DNA of 64,000 nucleotides from RHLJ01 sp040222455 (GTDB lineage Bacteria > Bacteroidota > Rhodothermia > Balneolales > Balneolaceae), in the NCBI GenBank assembly GCA_040222455.1, contig JAVKDD010000011.1, positions 124,001 through 188,000 on the forward strand, in the 5' to 3' direction. The stretch's first letter is position 1, and every line of letters begins with the position of its first letter. Shown in pieces: positions 8,602 to 17,303 of this stretch. The notes under the pieces were generated by a model that saw only the letters and a program-made list of their open reading frames with translations, did not search any database and was not told the DNA's origin. The translations under genes were made by a program, and so were the position numbers.

Positions 8602-9888
8602 ATGAAAGCACAAATCATTTCTATTGGTAATGAACTTCTTATTGGTGATACCATAAATACCAATGCCTCTTGGATGGGGCAGTTTTTAAATGAATTAGGG
8701 ATTGAAGTTACACGAATTCATACTATTTCTGATGATAAAAAGCTCATCAAAGAAACAGTAAAACAAAGTATGCAAATTTGTGATTTAGTAATTACAACAG
8801 GGGGACTTGGGCCAACACATGATGACATTACGAAGACGTGCATTGTAGAGCTTTTTAATACTAAGCTGGTAAATAATGAGTCGGTTGAAATATACATTAA
8901 GGAATTATTCAGAAGTAGAAATATTCCTTTTTCGGAATCAAATTCGTGGCAAGCAATGGTTCCTGAGAACTGCGAAGTATTATTTAATAAAGCGGGCACA
9001 GCACCCGGTATGTGGTTTTATGAAGACGGTTGTTATTTAGCAGTGTTGCCCGGTGTTCCTTATGAAATGAAGTATTTAATGAAGAAAGGAGTAGCCACAA
9101 AGCTTCGAGAGGTATCGAATTCTATTGGTTATATTCATACTGAATACATTAAAGTTGCAGGGATTGGTGAAAGTACGTTAAGTGATCAGATACTCGGAGA
9201 TTTAACCACTTATCTGAATAATCTGGTTTCATTGGCTTTTTTACCTTCTTTCGGACAAGTAATGCTCAGGATTACTGGGCATGGTGAAACCAAGCAAGAA
9301 GCTATAGAACGATCATCCCAATTAAGCGCACTAATTAATGAAAAAGCTGCGCACTATATTTTTGGAAAATCGAAAGAATATACAATTAGCGAAGCTGTAG
9401 GAGAGTTACTCATTAAACAAAATCTTACCATTGCTACAGCTGAAAGTTGTACAGGAGGATTAATCGCTAATAAAATCACAGATATTTCAGGAAGTAGTGC
9501 TTATATGCTTGGTGGTATTATTTCATATCACAATTCAGTTAAAGTGAATCAGCTAAATGTAAAACAACAAGATTTAGATTCTGTTGGAGCTGTAAGCAAA
9601 GAAGTAGCTTTACAAATGGCAAAAGGAGTTGCTAATAGTCTTGGAAGTGATATTGCCGTTTCAACAACGGGAGTAGCTGGACCAACAGGCGGTACCAAAG
9701 AAAAACCAGTTGGTACTGTTTGGATTGGAGTTTATGGACTTGGGCAACATTTTGCGGTTAAAGCCCTTTTTACAAAAGACAGACTTGTGAACAAAGAACG
9801 AACGACTGTGATTGCTCTCGAAATAATTCGAAGATTATTATCTGGAATTGAAGAATTACCTTATTCATTAAAAAAAGAAACAGCTTGA
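8602..9888 (+). CDS. cinA: CinA-like protein / nicotinamide-nucleotide amidase
   Basis: This is a two-domain protein of 428 residues from the preferred start. The N-terminal half (about 1-170) is a molybdopterin-binding-like domain with IISIGNELLIGDT and TTGGLGPTHDD, related to ADP-ribose pyrophosphatases. The C-terminal domain (about 265-420) carries AESCTGGLIANKITDISGSS, the PncC nicotinamide mononucleotide deamidase signature, which recycles NAD breakdown products. An in-frame ATG exists at 8584, but the family begins MKAxIIxIGNELL, so 8602 is preferred. Its stop overlaps the following TonB-receptor-like gene by four bases. Confidence 0.93.
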   Translation: MKAQIISIGNELLIGDTINTNASWMGQFLNELGIEVTRIHTISDDKKLIKETVKQSMQICDLVITTGGLGPTHDDITKTCIVELFNTKLVNNESVEIYIKELFRSRNIPFSESNSWQAMVPENCEVLFNKAGTAPGMWFYEDGCYLAVLPGVPYEMKYLMKKGVATKLREVSNSIGYIHTEYIKVAGIGESTLSDQILGDLTTYLNNLVSLAFLPSFGQVMLRITGHGETKQEAIERSSQLSALINEKAAHYIFGKSKEYTISEAVGELLIKQNLTIATAESCTGGLIANKITDISGSSAYMLGGIISYHNSVKVNQLNVKQQDLDSVGAVSKEVALQMAKGVANSLGSDIAVSTTGVAGPTGGTKEKPVGTVWIGVYGLGQHFAVKALFTKDRLVNKERTTVIALEIIRRLLSGIEELPYSLKKETA

Positions 9889-11858
9889 TAAGAACTACTC
9901 TCCTTATAGGCTTGTTTTCTATGATGTGTTTTTCGAGCAGTGCAAAAGCTCAGGTCTCGCAGGATTCATTAGCTGTAGACTCAATTAAGGTAGATTCGGT
10001 GCTAGTCGATTCAATCAAACCACCAATGTTACCCCAACCTAAAATTGATAAAAATAAGCCTGAGCAAATAATACCATGGCAACAATTTAGATCCTACGGG
10101 TTCAATTCAGTTACAAATGACAGTTTGCTTCGTTGGGAGATTTGGCCAAATTGGGGGGAGTTTTATGCCTATAGAAAAGACGCTATTTCTTTTAGACAAG
10201 GAACAACAGGAAGATTCGATGCCTTTCAGGTCTCTGGTTTTAATCCGTATGAACAAACATTCAATATAGAGGGGATAGATATCTCCAATCCAATTACAGG
10301 TTTAGTGAATTACAACTATATACCCCATCATAAAATAGGGAGCGTTCATGAGCTTAAATCGGGTGGTTATCAATCTGAAATCGAGCTAAAGAAATACTAC
10401 ATCTTGGAACCAGTTAGCTATCTTAATTATGATGAAGCTAAATATGATTATAGAAATCTGGAATTTATGGTTGCTCAAAACTTTTCAGAGCGAACTCATC
10501 TTGAACTTACTTTCTGGGACAGAAGAGATGGAGACAATTACCAAAGAAATGATGTTTTAGGCAATCAGATAGTTGCACGTGGCTATCATTATCTAAATCA
10601 GAATATTCAAATTCGAAGTATTTTTTTGAGGAATCAATTTGAAAACGAGGAGCCATTTGGTTATTTCGTGATCGATCCTCTTGCTTTTTCCTTCGACCGT
10701 TTCGCCTCATCTTCAAATGAAAGTAACGCAACATCCAAAACCACGAGGAGAGATTGGATAACGGGCGTTTATTTCAGAGCTGATAGTAATTCAATAGAGC
10801 ATATGGGCTTAGAAATTACACTTACAAAAAACGAATTCAATTTACCTTTTACAGAAGACACACTAAACTGGGATTTAAGAAACTATTCAGCTAAAGCATT
10901 TAAAGTGTTTGATGTAAACTCTTTTTCTTTAAAGTTAGAAGCTGGAGCAAGAGCCCATTCATTCAAGGAAAACGAAAATCTCTTGAAGTCTGATTGGAGC
11001 GATATTTCTTTATCATCTCAAATCAGCGTTAACCCCCTAGCAAACCTTGAAGCAGTTGGTAGAGTTTCTCTTATACAAAGAAGCGATGGCTATACAGGAA
11101 CCGAAGTTGGAGGTGGAGCTTTTATTTCTCTAAACAATAAGATTTCACTGAAATTTGATGGTGCAGTATTTAGCAGAATGCCGTCTATTCAAGAATTGTA
11201 TTGGAGATCAATAAATTTTTCAGGAAATACGGATTTAAAAAATGAAACAGGAATATCGTTATACGGTGAACTTGAATTAAATCTTAATTCATTCATAAAA
11301 ATTGGGACATCTGGTAGAATTAAACAGGCAAAGAATGATGCTTTCTTGGGGAGCGATTCAGTTTTCGTAAATAGTGGGGATATTTCATCAATTTCAGGAA
11401 CTGTATTCGGAAGTTTTCAAAATCATAGATTCGAGATCGAAAGTTCAGCCACAGTTGATGCCTTCAATGATATTAATCCGCAGGTCTCAGCAACACCACT
11501 TGACTACAACGAGCAAAAGATATGGATTCGAAATAATGCTTTTATAAAAGGATATGCATTTGATAGGGCAGCATTTATAAAGCTAGGAATAAGAACTACA
11601 TTCTCACCAATCCCTTATGGAAGTAAGTTCTTTAATACCGAACTTCAATATTGGCAAGCCAATAGTTTAGAAACTGATATCCCTGCATTTTTTCGATTAG
11701 ATGCCGAACTTTCTGCTCGTGTTCGCTCTATAATGGTTGTAATGCGTTGGGAAAATGCACTTGATGGAGTTGGTCAGTTAGGCTACTTTGAGGCTGCAAC
11801 ATTTCCAATGCCTGCACGACGGTTAATTGTAGGAATAAGAGCCCAATTCAGAAACTAA
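9885..11858 (+). CDS. TonB-dependent receptor-like outer-membrane protein
   Basis: The 657-residue product starts with a signal peptide ending at about residue 22 (SSSAKAQ). A short serine/aspartate/valine-rich linker follows, then a plug-like segment (FDAFQVSGFNPYEQTFNIEG, IDISNPITG, near residues 115-145). The rest consists of long amphipathic beta strands with aromatic ends, as in an outer-membrane barrel, and the protein ends in a strand-like IVGIRAQFRN. This is shorter than most SusC-type receptors, and I see no carboxypeptidase-like domain before the plug. The substrate cannot be read from the sequence. It is overlapped by cinA and ends one base before ftsX, so the three genes probably share a message. 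Confidence 0.75.
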   Translation: MIRTTLLIGLFSMMCFSSSAKAQVSQDSLAVDSIKVDSVLVDSIKPPMLPQPKIDKNKPEQIIPWQQFRSYGFNSVTNDSLLRWEIWPNWGEFYAYRKDAISFRQGTTGRFDAFQVSGFNPYEQTFNIEGIDISNPITGLVNYNYIPHHKIGSVHELKSGGYQSEIELKKYYILEPVSYLNYDEAKYDYRNLEFMVAQNFSERTHLELTFWDRRDGDNYQRNDVLGNQIVARGYHYLNQNIQIRSIFLRNQFENEEPFGYFVIDPLAFSFDRFASSSNESNATSKTTRRDWITGVYFRADSNSIEHMGLEITLTKNEFNLPFTEDTLNWDLRNYSAKAFKVFDVNSFSLKLEAGARAHSFKENENLLKSDWSDISLSSQISVNPLANLEAVGRVSLIQRSDGYTGTEVGGGAFISLNNKISLKFDGAVFSRMPSIQELYWRSINFSGNTDLKNETGISLYGELELNLNSFIKIGTSGRIKQAKNDAFLGSDSVFVNSGDISSISGTVFGSFQNHRFEIESSATVDAFNDINPQVSATPLDYNEQKIWIRNNAFIKGYAFDRAAFIKLGIRTTFSPIPYGSKFFNTELQYWQANSLETDIPAFFRLDAELSARVRSIMVVMRWENALDGVGQLGYFEAATFPMPARRLIVGIRAQFRN

Positions 11859-11859
11859 T

Positions 11860-12744
11860 ATGAGCCTAAAATATATACTTAAAGAAGGTTTTGCAGGAAT
11901 CAGACGAGCCAAGCTTGCTGCTTCAACTTCTATTTTTTCATTATTTATTGCCATTCTTTTGCTCGGCATTCTCTCAAAGGTAGGCTATAATGTGTATGTT
12001 CAGGCAATGTCGATTAAGGATTTAATTGAAGTTGAAGTTTTCCTTTTCGATGTGGATGATGAAACTAAAAACCGAATTGAAAGCTCATTGACTGGCAGAG
12101 ATATCGTTCTTTCAGTTTCATATATCTCAAAAGACAGTGCTTCGGCAGTCATGAAAAGAGATTTTGGTCCCGGGGTTGAGGAATTAGTTGATTTGAATTT
12201 TCTTCCGGCTTCCTTTCGACTAAAAGTAGATACCGATGCTGGTGCTCCGCAAATCGAATCGCTCGTTTCCAGTATTCGGAATCTTCGTGGGGTTGATGAA
12301 GTGCAATACAATGAAGGACTTCTTAGAATCATGGAATCTAACTTGAACATGCTTTCCCTTATTGGTGGAGGAATTGGATTATTGATTCTCTTGGCTTCTG
12401 TGATTTTGGTTTATAACACCATCCGATTGACTATTTACGCAAAACGAGAACTTATTCGGGCAATGAAATTAGTAGGTGCTACCAATGGATTTATTCGAAG
12501 TCCTTTTATTGTAGAAGGAATTTTACAGGGAGTATTAGCTGGCTCGTTCGCTGTGATTTCAGTCTTTTTTGTTTTTGAATTTGCAATACCAATCTATCTT
12601 CCGGAAATGGGTTTACTCTCGTGGCCTTTTGGTGAGTGGTACTTTTTAATAGGTGCAATGTTTGGCCTTGCTGTATTAATGGGATGGTGGGGAAGCCGAC
12701 TAGCTGCTCGGAAGTTTATCGAAGAGACCTATATTTCTGGATGA
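11860..12744 (+). CDS. ftsX: Cell division protein FtsX
   Basis: This is a 294-residue inner-membrane protein with the FtsX topology. The first membrane segment is at about 20-45, an extracytoplasmic domain at about 50-155, and three further membrane segments lie at about 165-190, 215-245 and 255-280. FtsX with the ATPase FtsE couples the divisome to peptidoglycan hydrolases. The phrase RELIRAMKLVGATNGFIRSP is the conserved cytoplasmic loop. No ftsE is adjacent, which is common in Bacteroidota. It follows the TonB-receptor-like gene by one base. Confidence 0.9.
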   Translation: MSLKYILKEGFAGIRRAKLAASTSIFSLFIAILLLGILSKVGYNVYVQAMSIKDLIEVEVFLFDVDDETKNRIESSLTGRDIVLSVSYISKDSASAVMKRDFGPGVEELVDLNFLPASFRLKVDTDAGAPQIESLVSSIRNLRGVDEVQYNEGLLRIMESNLNMLSLIGGGIGLLILLASVILVYNTIRLTIYAKRELIRAMKLVGATNGFIRSPFIVEGILQGVLAGSFAVISVFFVFEFAIPIYLPEMGLLSWPFGEWYFLIGAMFGLAVLMGWWGSRLAARKFIEETYISG

Positions 12745-13032
12745 CTTCGTTAATGGTTGAATTGTTAAACATATTTTCCTCACAGTTCAATCTTTTTTAA
12801 TTACTTAAGAGTGTATGAAGCAGAGAATTTTTTTTCTAGAAATCAAAGTAATTGTGATTTTGATTTGGGTGTAAAAAATGGGCGTAAAGATTTTTGGTAA
12901 ACGGTACTCATTTAAATAAATCCAAATAGAAGCTTCTATTGCTTTTTTTAGTATACAGAGATAGAGATTCATTCTAGTATTGCGAATCAGAGCTAAGGAA
13001 AAATTTCAAATTCCTACGAAATTACATGAATT
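12745..13032. other. Non-coding stretch after ftsX
   Basis: About 290 bases of AT-rich sequence between the end of ftsX and the first REP-like palindrome. I found no open frame, clear hairpin terminator or recognisable promoter here. Confidence 0.5.
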
Positions 13033-13126
13033 GCCCTGATATTTATCTCAGGGCACATTTTTAGTTCTCAATAAGGGCTTAAGCCCTTTCCTCATCTATC
13101 ATAAACCCTCCAGATAAATCTGGAGG
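13033..13126. repeat. Cluster of three REP-like palindromes
   Basis: Three inverted repeats stand in a row. GCCCTGA with TCAGGGC (13033-13054) is first. The second is the perfect 16-base palindrome AAGGGCTTAAGCCCTT at 13073-13088. The third is CCTCCAGAT-AA-ATCTGGAGG at 13107-13126, a perfect 9-base stem. Closely related palindromes flank the transposase remnant just downstream. Such elements are the usual companions of REP-associated Y1 transposases (RAYTs). Confidence 0.7.
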
Positions 13127-13306
13127 CAATTGATAAATGTTTAGAGAATGAATTCCTGACAAGCAAAACAAAAAAAAGGAATGGCTGATTGATAATACAA
13201 CGCATCAATTAGTGAAGTCCTTTTTTGAGGAAGATTTTATTCGCTTTTTGTAAGGAATGCTCATCAATTCGATCTAGCAATAATAGAAATTGATCATATC
13301 ACTTGC
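13127..13306. other. Non-coding stretch inside the REP island
   Basis: About 180 bases with no supportable gene. It separates two groups of REP-like palindromes and may be a decayed part of the mobile unit, but I see no homology that I can name. Confidence 0.4.
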
Positions 13307-13358
13307 CCTGAGATTTATCTCAAGGAAGAGAAATTGAATGTGAATGGGCTTTAGCCCA
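13307..13358. repeat. REP-like palindromes left of the transposase remnant
   Basis: TGAGAT-TT-ATCTCA (13309-13322), flanked by CC and AAGG, is followed by TGGGCT-TT-AGCCCA at 13345-13358. They repeat the cores of the upstream cluster and of the pair on the right of the remnant, so the transposase is bracketed by the same two hairpin types. Confidence 0.65.
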
Positions 13359-13376
13359 AGAATAAGAAGAGATAAA

Positions 13377-13812
13377 ATGCCGTATATAAAAGTTTGGCTT
13401 TATATTGTATTTAGTACAAAAAATCGAGCAACGTTTCTTAATGATAACATTAGAAAAAGAGTGTTCAAGCACATAAAAGAGAATGCAAAAGAGAAAGGAA
13501 TTGAGTTATCCTTAATCAATGGCTTTACAGACCATGCGCATTGTTTGATTTCTTTTAAAAAGTGACCAGAATATTTCAAAAATAGTACAGCTTATAAAAG
13601 GAGAATCATCTTATTGGATCAATAAGGAAAAATTAAGTTCTGAAAAATTTGCTTGGCAAGAAGAGTATTTTGCTGTTTCAGTTGGTGAATCTCAGTTAAG
13701 AAGGGTTCAGCGGTATATTTTGAATTAGAAAAATCATCATCAAAAGAAATCTTTTAGGGAAGAATATGATGAATTTATTGAGAAATATGGATTTGAAAAT
13801 CAAATGGGTTAA
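13377..13812 (+). pseudogene. Broken REP-associated Y1 (IS200-like) transposase
   Basis: The first frame runs from ATG 13377 to TGA 13563-13565 and reads MPYIKVWLYIVFSTKNR, later DHAHCLISFKK. This is the N-terminal half of a Y1 transposase, with the usual HUH-type motif altered to HAH. Coding continues in the next frame from about 13566 (DQNISKIVQLIKGESSYWIN, then FAWQEEYFAVSVGESQ, then RRVQRYILN). It is interrupted again by TAG at 13726-13728, where relatives have Gln, and resumes with KNHHQKKSFREEYDEF up to TAA at 13810-13812. The gene therefore has one frameshift near 13551-13567 and one nonsense codon. The conserved tyrosine in RYILN survives but cannot be made in one chain. The element is inactive unless it is helped in trans. 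Confidence 0.85.
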
Positions 13813-13858
13813 AGCCCGAATTTTCGTAGCTAATTATTCCTCAGGGTAAATCTGGAGG
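13806..13858. repeat. REP-like palindromes right of the transposase remnant
   Basis: GGGTTAAAGCCC at 13806-13817 overlaps the end of the transposase remnant. CCTCAGGGTAAATCTGGAGG at 13839-13858 is a degenerate copy of the perfect hairpin at 13107-13126. Together with the left pair they frame the remnant as one REP-RAYT-REP unit. Confidence 0.65.
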
Positions 13859-13915
13859 CAAGTAATTCTTATTTCATCTTACTTGTTAAATTCACCTAAA
13901 CAAAAAACGAATTAA

Positions 13916-14416
13916 TTAACTAACTAAAGATCCTTTCTTAGAGCTAGCTTTTCTTTCCTCACATGCTTCTTTATCTGAGCATGTTCCATAGAAGTGTAGA
14001 GAGTGGGAATCAATATTCATCCCGTGTATTTTACCAACCATTTCCTGAATTTCACCAATTCTTGGATCGCAAAATTCAAGTACATGTCCACATTCACTAC
14101 AAATAATATGATCATGTTGTTGGTAAGCATAGGCTCGTTCGTAGTAATACTGGCTTTTACCAAACTGTTGTTTTTGAACTAAACCGCATTCAACTAATAG
14201 ATCAAGGGTGTTATAAACCGTTGCACGACTTACTCTTGTTCCCCCATCTTGCATTCGAAAGAAGATGTCGTCAGCATCAAAATGACCATCAGCGGTATAA
14301 ATCTCTTCCAATACCATGAAACGTTCCGGGGTCTGACGTTGGTTACCTTCTTTGAGGTAAGAGCGAAAAATCTCTTTTACAAGTTGTACTGTATCTTCGT
14401 GTGCGGGATGTGCCAT
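13916..14416 (-). CDS. Fur family transcriptional regulator
   Basis: This 166-residue regulator has a winged-helix DNA-binding domain at about 10-90 (QRQTPERFMVLEEIY, then RVSRATVYNTLDLLVECGLV, the recognition helix region). A metal-binding dimerisation domain follows. The structural zinc site is C106 and C109 (CSEC) plus C146 and C152. His101, His103 and further histidines and acidic residues could form the sensing site. The features fit Fur or PerR; I cannot decide between iron and peroxide sensing. It is divergent from a long-chain acyl-CoA ligase, and the shared intergenic region contains a 7-1-7 inverted repeat of Fur-box type. Confidence 0.93.
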   Translation of the reverse strand: MAHPAHEDTVQLVKEIFRSYLKEGNQRQTPERFMVLEEIYTADGHFDADDIFFRMQDGGTRVSRATVYNTLDLLVECGLVQKQQFGKSQYYYERAYAYQQHDHIICSECGHVLEFCDPRIGEIQEMVGKIHGMNIDSHSLHFYGTCSDKEACEERKASSKKGSLVS

Positions 14417-14482
14417 AAGGTCAAAAAATGTTTTCTATAATATAAGACTTGTTAAGGTGTTTTTGAAGCTCATGCTTTTGAT

Positions 14483-14497
14483 TATAAGAATATTATA
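14483..14497. promoter_or_regulatory. Possible Fur/PerR-type 7-1-7 operator
   Basis: TATAAGA-A-TATTATA is an inverted repeat with seven-base arms, one central base and one arm mismatch, the architecture of Fur-family boxes. It lies between the Fur-family gene and the divergent acyl-CoA ligase, 36 bases before the latter's ATG. A weaker similar element (TTCTATA-A-TATAAGA) sits at about 14433-14447. The AT-rich background makes chance matches likely. Confidence 0.3.
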
Positions 14498-14532
14498 TTC
14501 AGTTGGAATAAAACGGAATAAAAAAACACATC

Positions 14533-16416
14533 ATGCCAATTATAGTCCCATTTGAGACGCTCACAGAGCTCTATAAAAATCTTACAAAGAAATACGTTGG
14601 TCATAATAAAGCAGCAATTCATCATAAATTAGATCCTAATGGTAGCTATGAGCCTGTTTATTGGGATCAGGTTTCTGATGATGTAAACTCTCTAGCTGCT
14701 TACATGGTTGAGCAGGGAATTGAGCACGGCGATAGGGTAGCGATATTAAGTGAAAACCGATATGAATGGGCGGTCGTTGATTTAGCAATTCAATTATTGG
14801 GTGCGATCAATGTTTCTTTATATACAACACTTCCTCCGAATCAATGTGAATTTATTTTACAAGATTCCGATTCAAAACTCTTTTTTGTCTCCACTGGTAT
14901 TCAGTTAAAGAAGGCAATTGAAGTATTTGATAACTGTAAAGATTTAAAACAAATAGTCGCTTTTGACACTCCTAAGGTGGCAAAATTTGCCGAGCATAAT
15001 CATGTTTCTCTTTACGATGACATTCTTGTTGAAGGAGCCAAGCTCTATCCAAAGCACAAAGAAGCTATCCAAAAAAGATCAGCTAAAGTTAAACCTGATG
15101 ACATTTCTACCTTGATTTATACTTCCGGGACTACTGGCAGACCAAAAGGAGCAATGCTCACTCATAACAATATTGTAAGCAATGTGAAAGCTGCGACTCA
15201 GCATATTTATTGGGATGATAAAGATCGGTCACTTTCCTTTCTACCTTTATGCCATTCTTTTGAGCGCACTGGTGGGTATTACGCAATTATATCTTGTGGT
15301 GCTGAAATCTATTATGCCGAAAGTGTTGATACCGTTTCAAAAAATATGCCCGAAGTAAAGCCTACTATAATGATTAGTGTGCCTCGACTTTTTGAAAAGA
15401 TTTATAATCTTATCGTTAAAAGTGTCGAGGACGGTAGTGATACCAAAAAGAAAATTTTTAATTGGGCGGTAGAAGTTGGCAGGAAATACTCTGAGGGGCA
15501 AAGGGGATTTCTTGTAGTTCAGAAAATGATTGCCGATAAACTAGTTTTTGACAAGCTAAAGCAAAGAACAGGAGGGAATATTCGAATATTCGTTTCTGGT
15601 GGAGCTGCTCTTCCTCCTGACATTGATCTATTCTTTCGATCAGCTGGTCTAACTATACTTCAAGGATATGGACTTACTGAAACTTCACCAGTTATGGCCG
15701 CAAACTCACCCGGAAAAGAAGTAGTTGGGGTTGTAGGACAAGTTATTCCTGGTGTTACTGTAGGAATTCAAAGATTAAGTGATGGAAAAATAATTGCAGA
15801 AATTAGTGGCGAAGACTATCCAACTGAATTAACGTCTGAAGCAGGTGAAATTCTTTGTAAAGGTCCGAATGTGATGAAGGGCTATTGGAAGAATGAAGAA
15901 GCTACAAAAGAAATGATAGATGAAGATGGTTGGCTGCATACTGGCGATGTTGGAAGGTTTTTTAACGGAGATCTTCAAATCACCGACCGTATAAAGCATA
16001 TGATTGTGAATGCAGGAGGGAAAAATATTTATCCAGGTCCAATTGAAGATATGTTTAAATCAAGCAAGTGGATTGATCAGGTTGTTGTGGTTGGAGAAGC
16101 TCAAAATTTTATGGGAGCATTAATAGTCCCGGATTTTGATTCAATTCAAAAACATGCCCGAGATAATGGAATAAAAACGGATTCAATAGAAGAACTTATA
16201 GCTCATGAAGATATTATAGATCTTTATAAAAAAGAGATGAGAGCCTTCTCTAAAGAATTAGCTTCGCATGAGAAAATCAGAGACTTTAGAATTCTAGCCA
16301 ATGAATTCACTGTTGAAACAGGAGAAATTACACCTACTTTAAAAGTTAAGCGTAGGGTTATTGCTGAAAAGTATGCTGATCAAATTGCGGATATATTCAA
16401 AAATGATAAGGACTAA
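14533..16416 (+). CDS. Long-chain fatty acid-CoA ligase (AMP-forming)
   Basis: A 627-residue ANL-superfamily enzyme that activates fatty acids with ATP and CoA. The AMP-binding P-loop-like motif LIYTSGTTGRPKGAMLTH is at about residues 195-212. The A5-type motif GYGLTETSPV is near 375, and the A7/A8 region GWLHTGDVGRF and TDRIKHMIVNAGGKNI is near 475-500. The length and the eukaryote-like insertion style match FadD15/AMP-binding long-chain ligases of Bacteroidota. The gene stands alone, divergent from the Fur-family regulator. Chain-length preference is not readable from the sequence. Confidence 0.93.
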   Translation: MPIIVPFETLTELYKNLTKKYVGHNKAAIHHKLDPNGSYEPVYWDQVSDDVNSLAAYMVEQGIEHGDRVAILSENRYEWAVVDLAIQLLGAINVSLYTTLPPNQCEFILQDSDSKLFFVSTGIQLKKAIEVFDNCKDLKQIVAFDTPKVAKFAEHNHVSLYDDILVEGAKLYPKHKEAIQKRSAKVKPDDISTLIYTSGTTGRPKGAMLTHNNIVSNVKAATQHIYWDDKDRSLSFLPLCHSFERTGGYYAIISCGAEIYYAESVDTVSKNMPEVKPTIMISVPRLFEKIYNLIVKSVEDGSDTKKKIFNWAVEVGRKYSEGQRGFLVVQKMIADKLVFDKLKQRTGGNIRIFVSGGAALPPDIDLFFRSAGLTILQGYGLTETSPVMAANSPGKEVVGVVGQVIPGVTVGIQRLSDGKIIAEISGEDYPTELTSEAGEILCKGPNVMKGYWKNEEATKEMIDEDGWLHTGDVGRFFNGDLQITDRIKHMIVNAGGKNIYPGPIEDMFKSSKWIDQVVVVGEAQNFMGALIVPDFDSIQKHARDNGIKTDSIEELIAHEDIIDLYKKEMRAFSKELASHEKIRDFRILANEFTVETGEITPTLKVKRRVIAEKYADQIADIFKNDKD

Positions 16417-16488
16417 AAAACTAATTAATAGGCCCTATTTTTTATTGAACCATAGATTTGTACTTAATTTTATAGTAAAAAATGATTT

Positions 16489-16860
16489 CTAAACAGTACC
16501 GTTTTTTCGGGCTGCTCTGAAAGATTGTATAGCTTTTATAAGGTAAACCACACACATTAAAAACATCGCAACCTGAGCGTATATTGCTAGTGGACGTTCA
16601 ACAACTTCTCCACCGATAATTGCAATTAAACCAGGAATTCCTCGAGCGGAACCGAATGCCCCTAGAAGAGCTAGACCAGCTGCGCCGTGCATCATGTGTT
16701 TTTTAAGTGATTCTGATCCAGCAAAAAGAGCTAAAATAATAAATACCATTCCAAAGAAAGTTGGAATCATTGCTGTAATACTTTCTTGGCCAGTACCAAA
16801 ATAAGAGGCAACGCCAAGTATAGTGAGTAATATTCCGAGAGATAAAGTTAGATTTTTCAT
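16489..16860 (-). CDS. Small hypothetical membrane protein
   Basis: This 123-residue protein has four predicted membrane segments at about 5-23, 29-47, 55-80 and 85-110, and a basic C-terminus (RAARKNGTV). I do not recognise a named family. It follows the DUF1499 lipoprotein gene by four bases on the same strand, so both are probably coexpressed with the LOG-family gene and the cysteine desulfurase upstream. No catalytic residues are apparent. Confidence 0.75.
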   Translation of the reverse strand: MKNLTLSLGILLTILGVASYFGTGQESITAMIPTFFGMVFIILALFAGSESLKKHMMHGAAGLALLGAFGSARGIPGLIAIIGGEVVERPLAIYAQVAMFLMCVVYLIKAIQSFRAARKNGTV

Positions 16861-16864
16861 AAGG

Positions 16865-17296
16865 CTAGTTTGATAGATTATTTTTTACATTCTTGATTAA
16901 ACGGTTAACTCTGATTCCATTTACCCAAACATCCCAGTAACCTTCTCGGCTCGCACTTCTAATGAACACCTGAGATGAAATACCGTCAGCATTTATTATA
17001 ATAGCGACATCATCTTTAAAACCAAAAATCGGGATTTTAAACACAGCATCAATTCGATGCTCAGTTTGTACTGAAGTAATAGTTTCAGCATTCATTTCTT
17101 TTAAGACCTCTTCGAATGCATTAAATACAGAACTTGAATCATGTTCAATTTCTATTGCAACTCGTTTACAATTTGGTGAGGAAGGACACTCTGGTAAAGG
17201 ATTTTTATTACTAATCATTTCGTAAGTACTACAACCTGTTAAGAAAAAACTTAATGTGAATGCGATTATTAAATTTAGTGATGCATTAAAATTCAA
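16865..17296 (-). CDS. DUF1499 family lipoprotein
   Basis: A 143-residue protein with a signal sequence ending in LTGC (Cys at about residue 22), predicting a lipoprotein. The CPSSPNCKRVAIE stretch and the C-terminal SASREGYWDVWVNGIRVNRL are the two conserved blocks of DUF1499. No biochemical function is known for the family. It lies between the LOG-family gene (8 bases upstream) and a small membrane protein (4 bases downstream). Confidence 0.85.
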   Translation of the reverse strand: MNFNASLNLIIAFTLSFFLTGCSTYEMISNKNPLPECPSSPNCKRVAIEIEHDSSSVFNAFEEVLKEMNAETITSVQTEHRIDAVFKIPIFGFKDDVAIIINADGISSQVFIRSASREGYWDVWVNGIRVNRLIKNVKNNLSN

Positions 17297-17303
17297 ACCA
17301 AAA

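Noticed and set aside
13344..13376. Upstream ATG at 13344 for the transposase remnant
   Set aside because: It starts inside the TGGGCTTTAGCCCA palindrome, and the family begins MPYIKVW at 13377.
16417..16488. Terminator after the acyl-CoA ligase
   Set aside because: The only palindrome, ATAGG-C-CCTAT, has a one-base loop and cannot fold into a hairpin.
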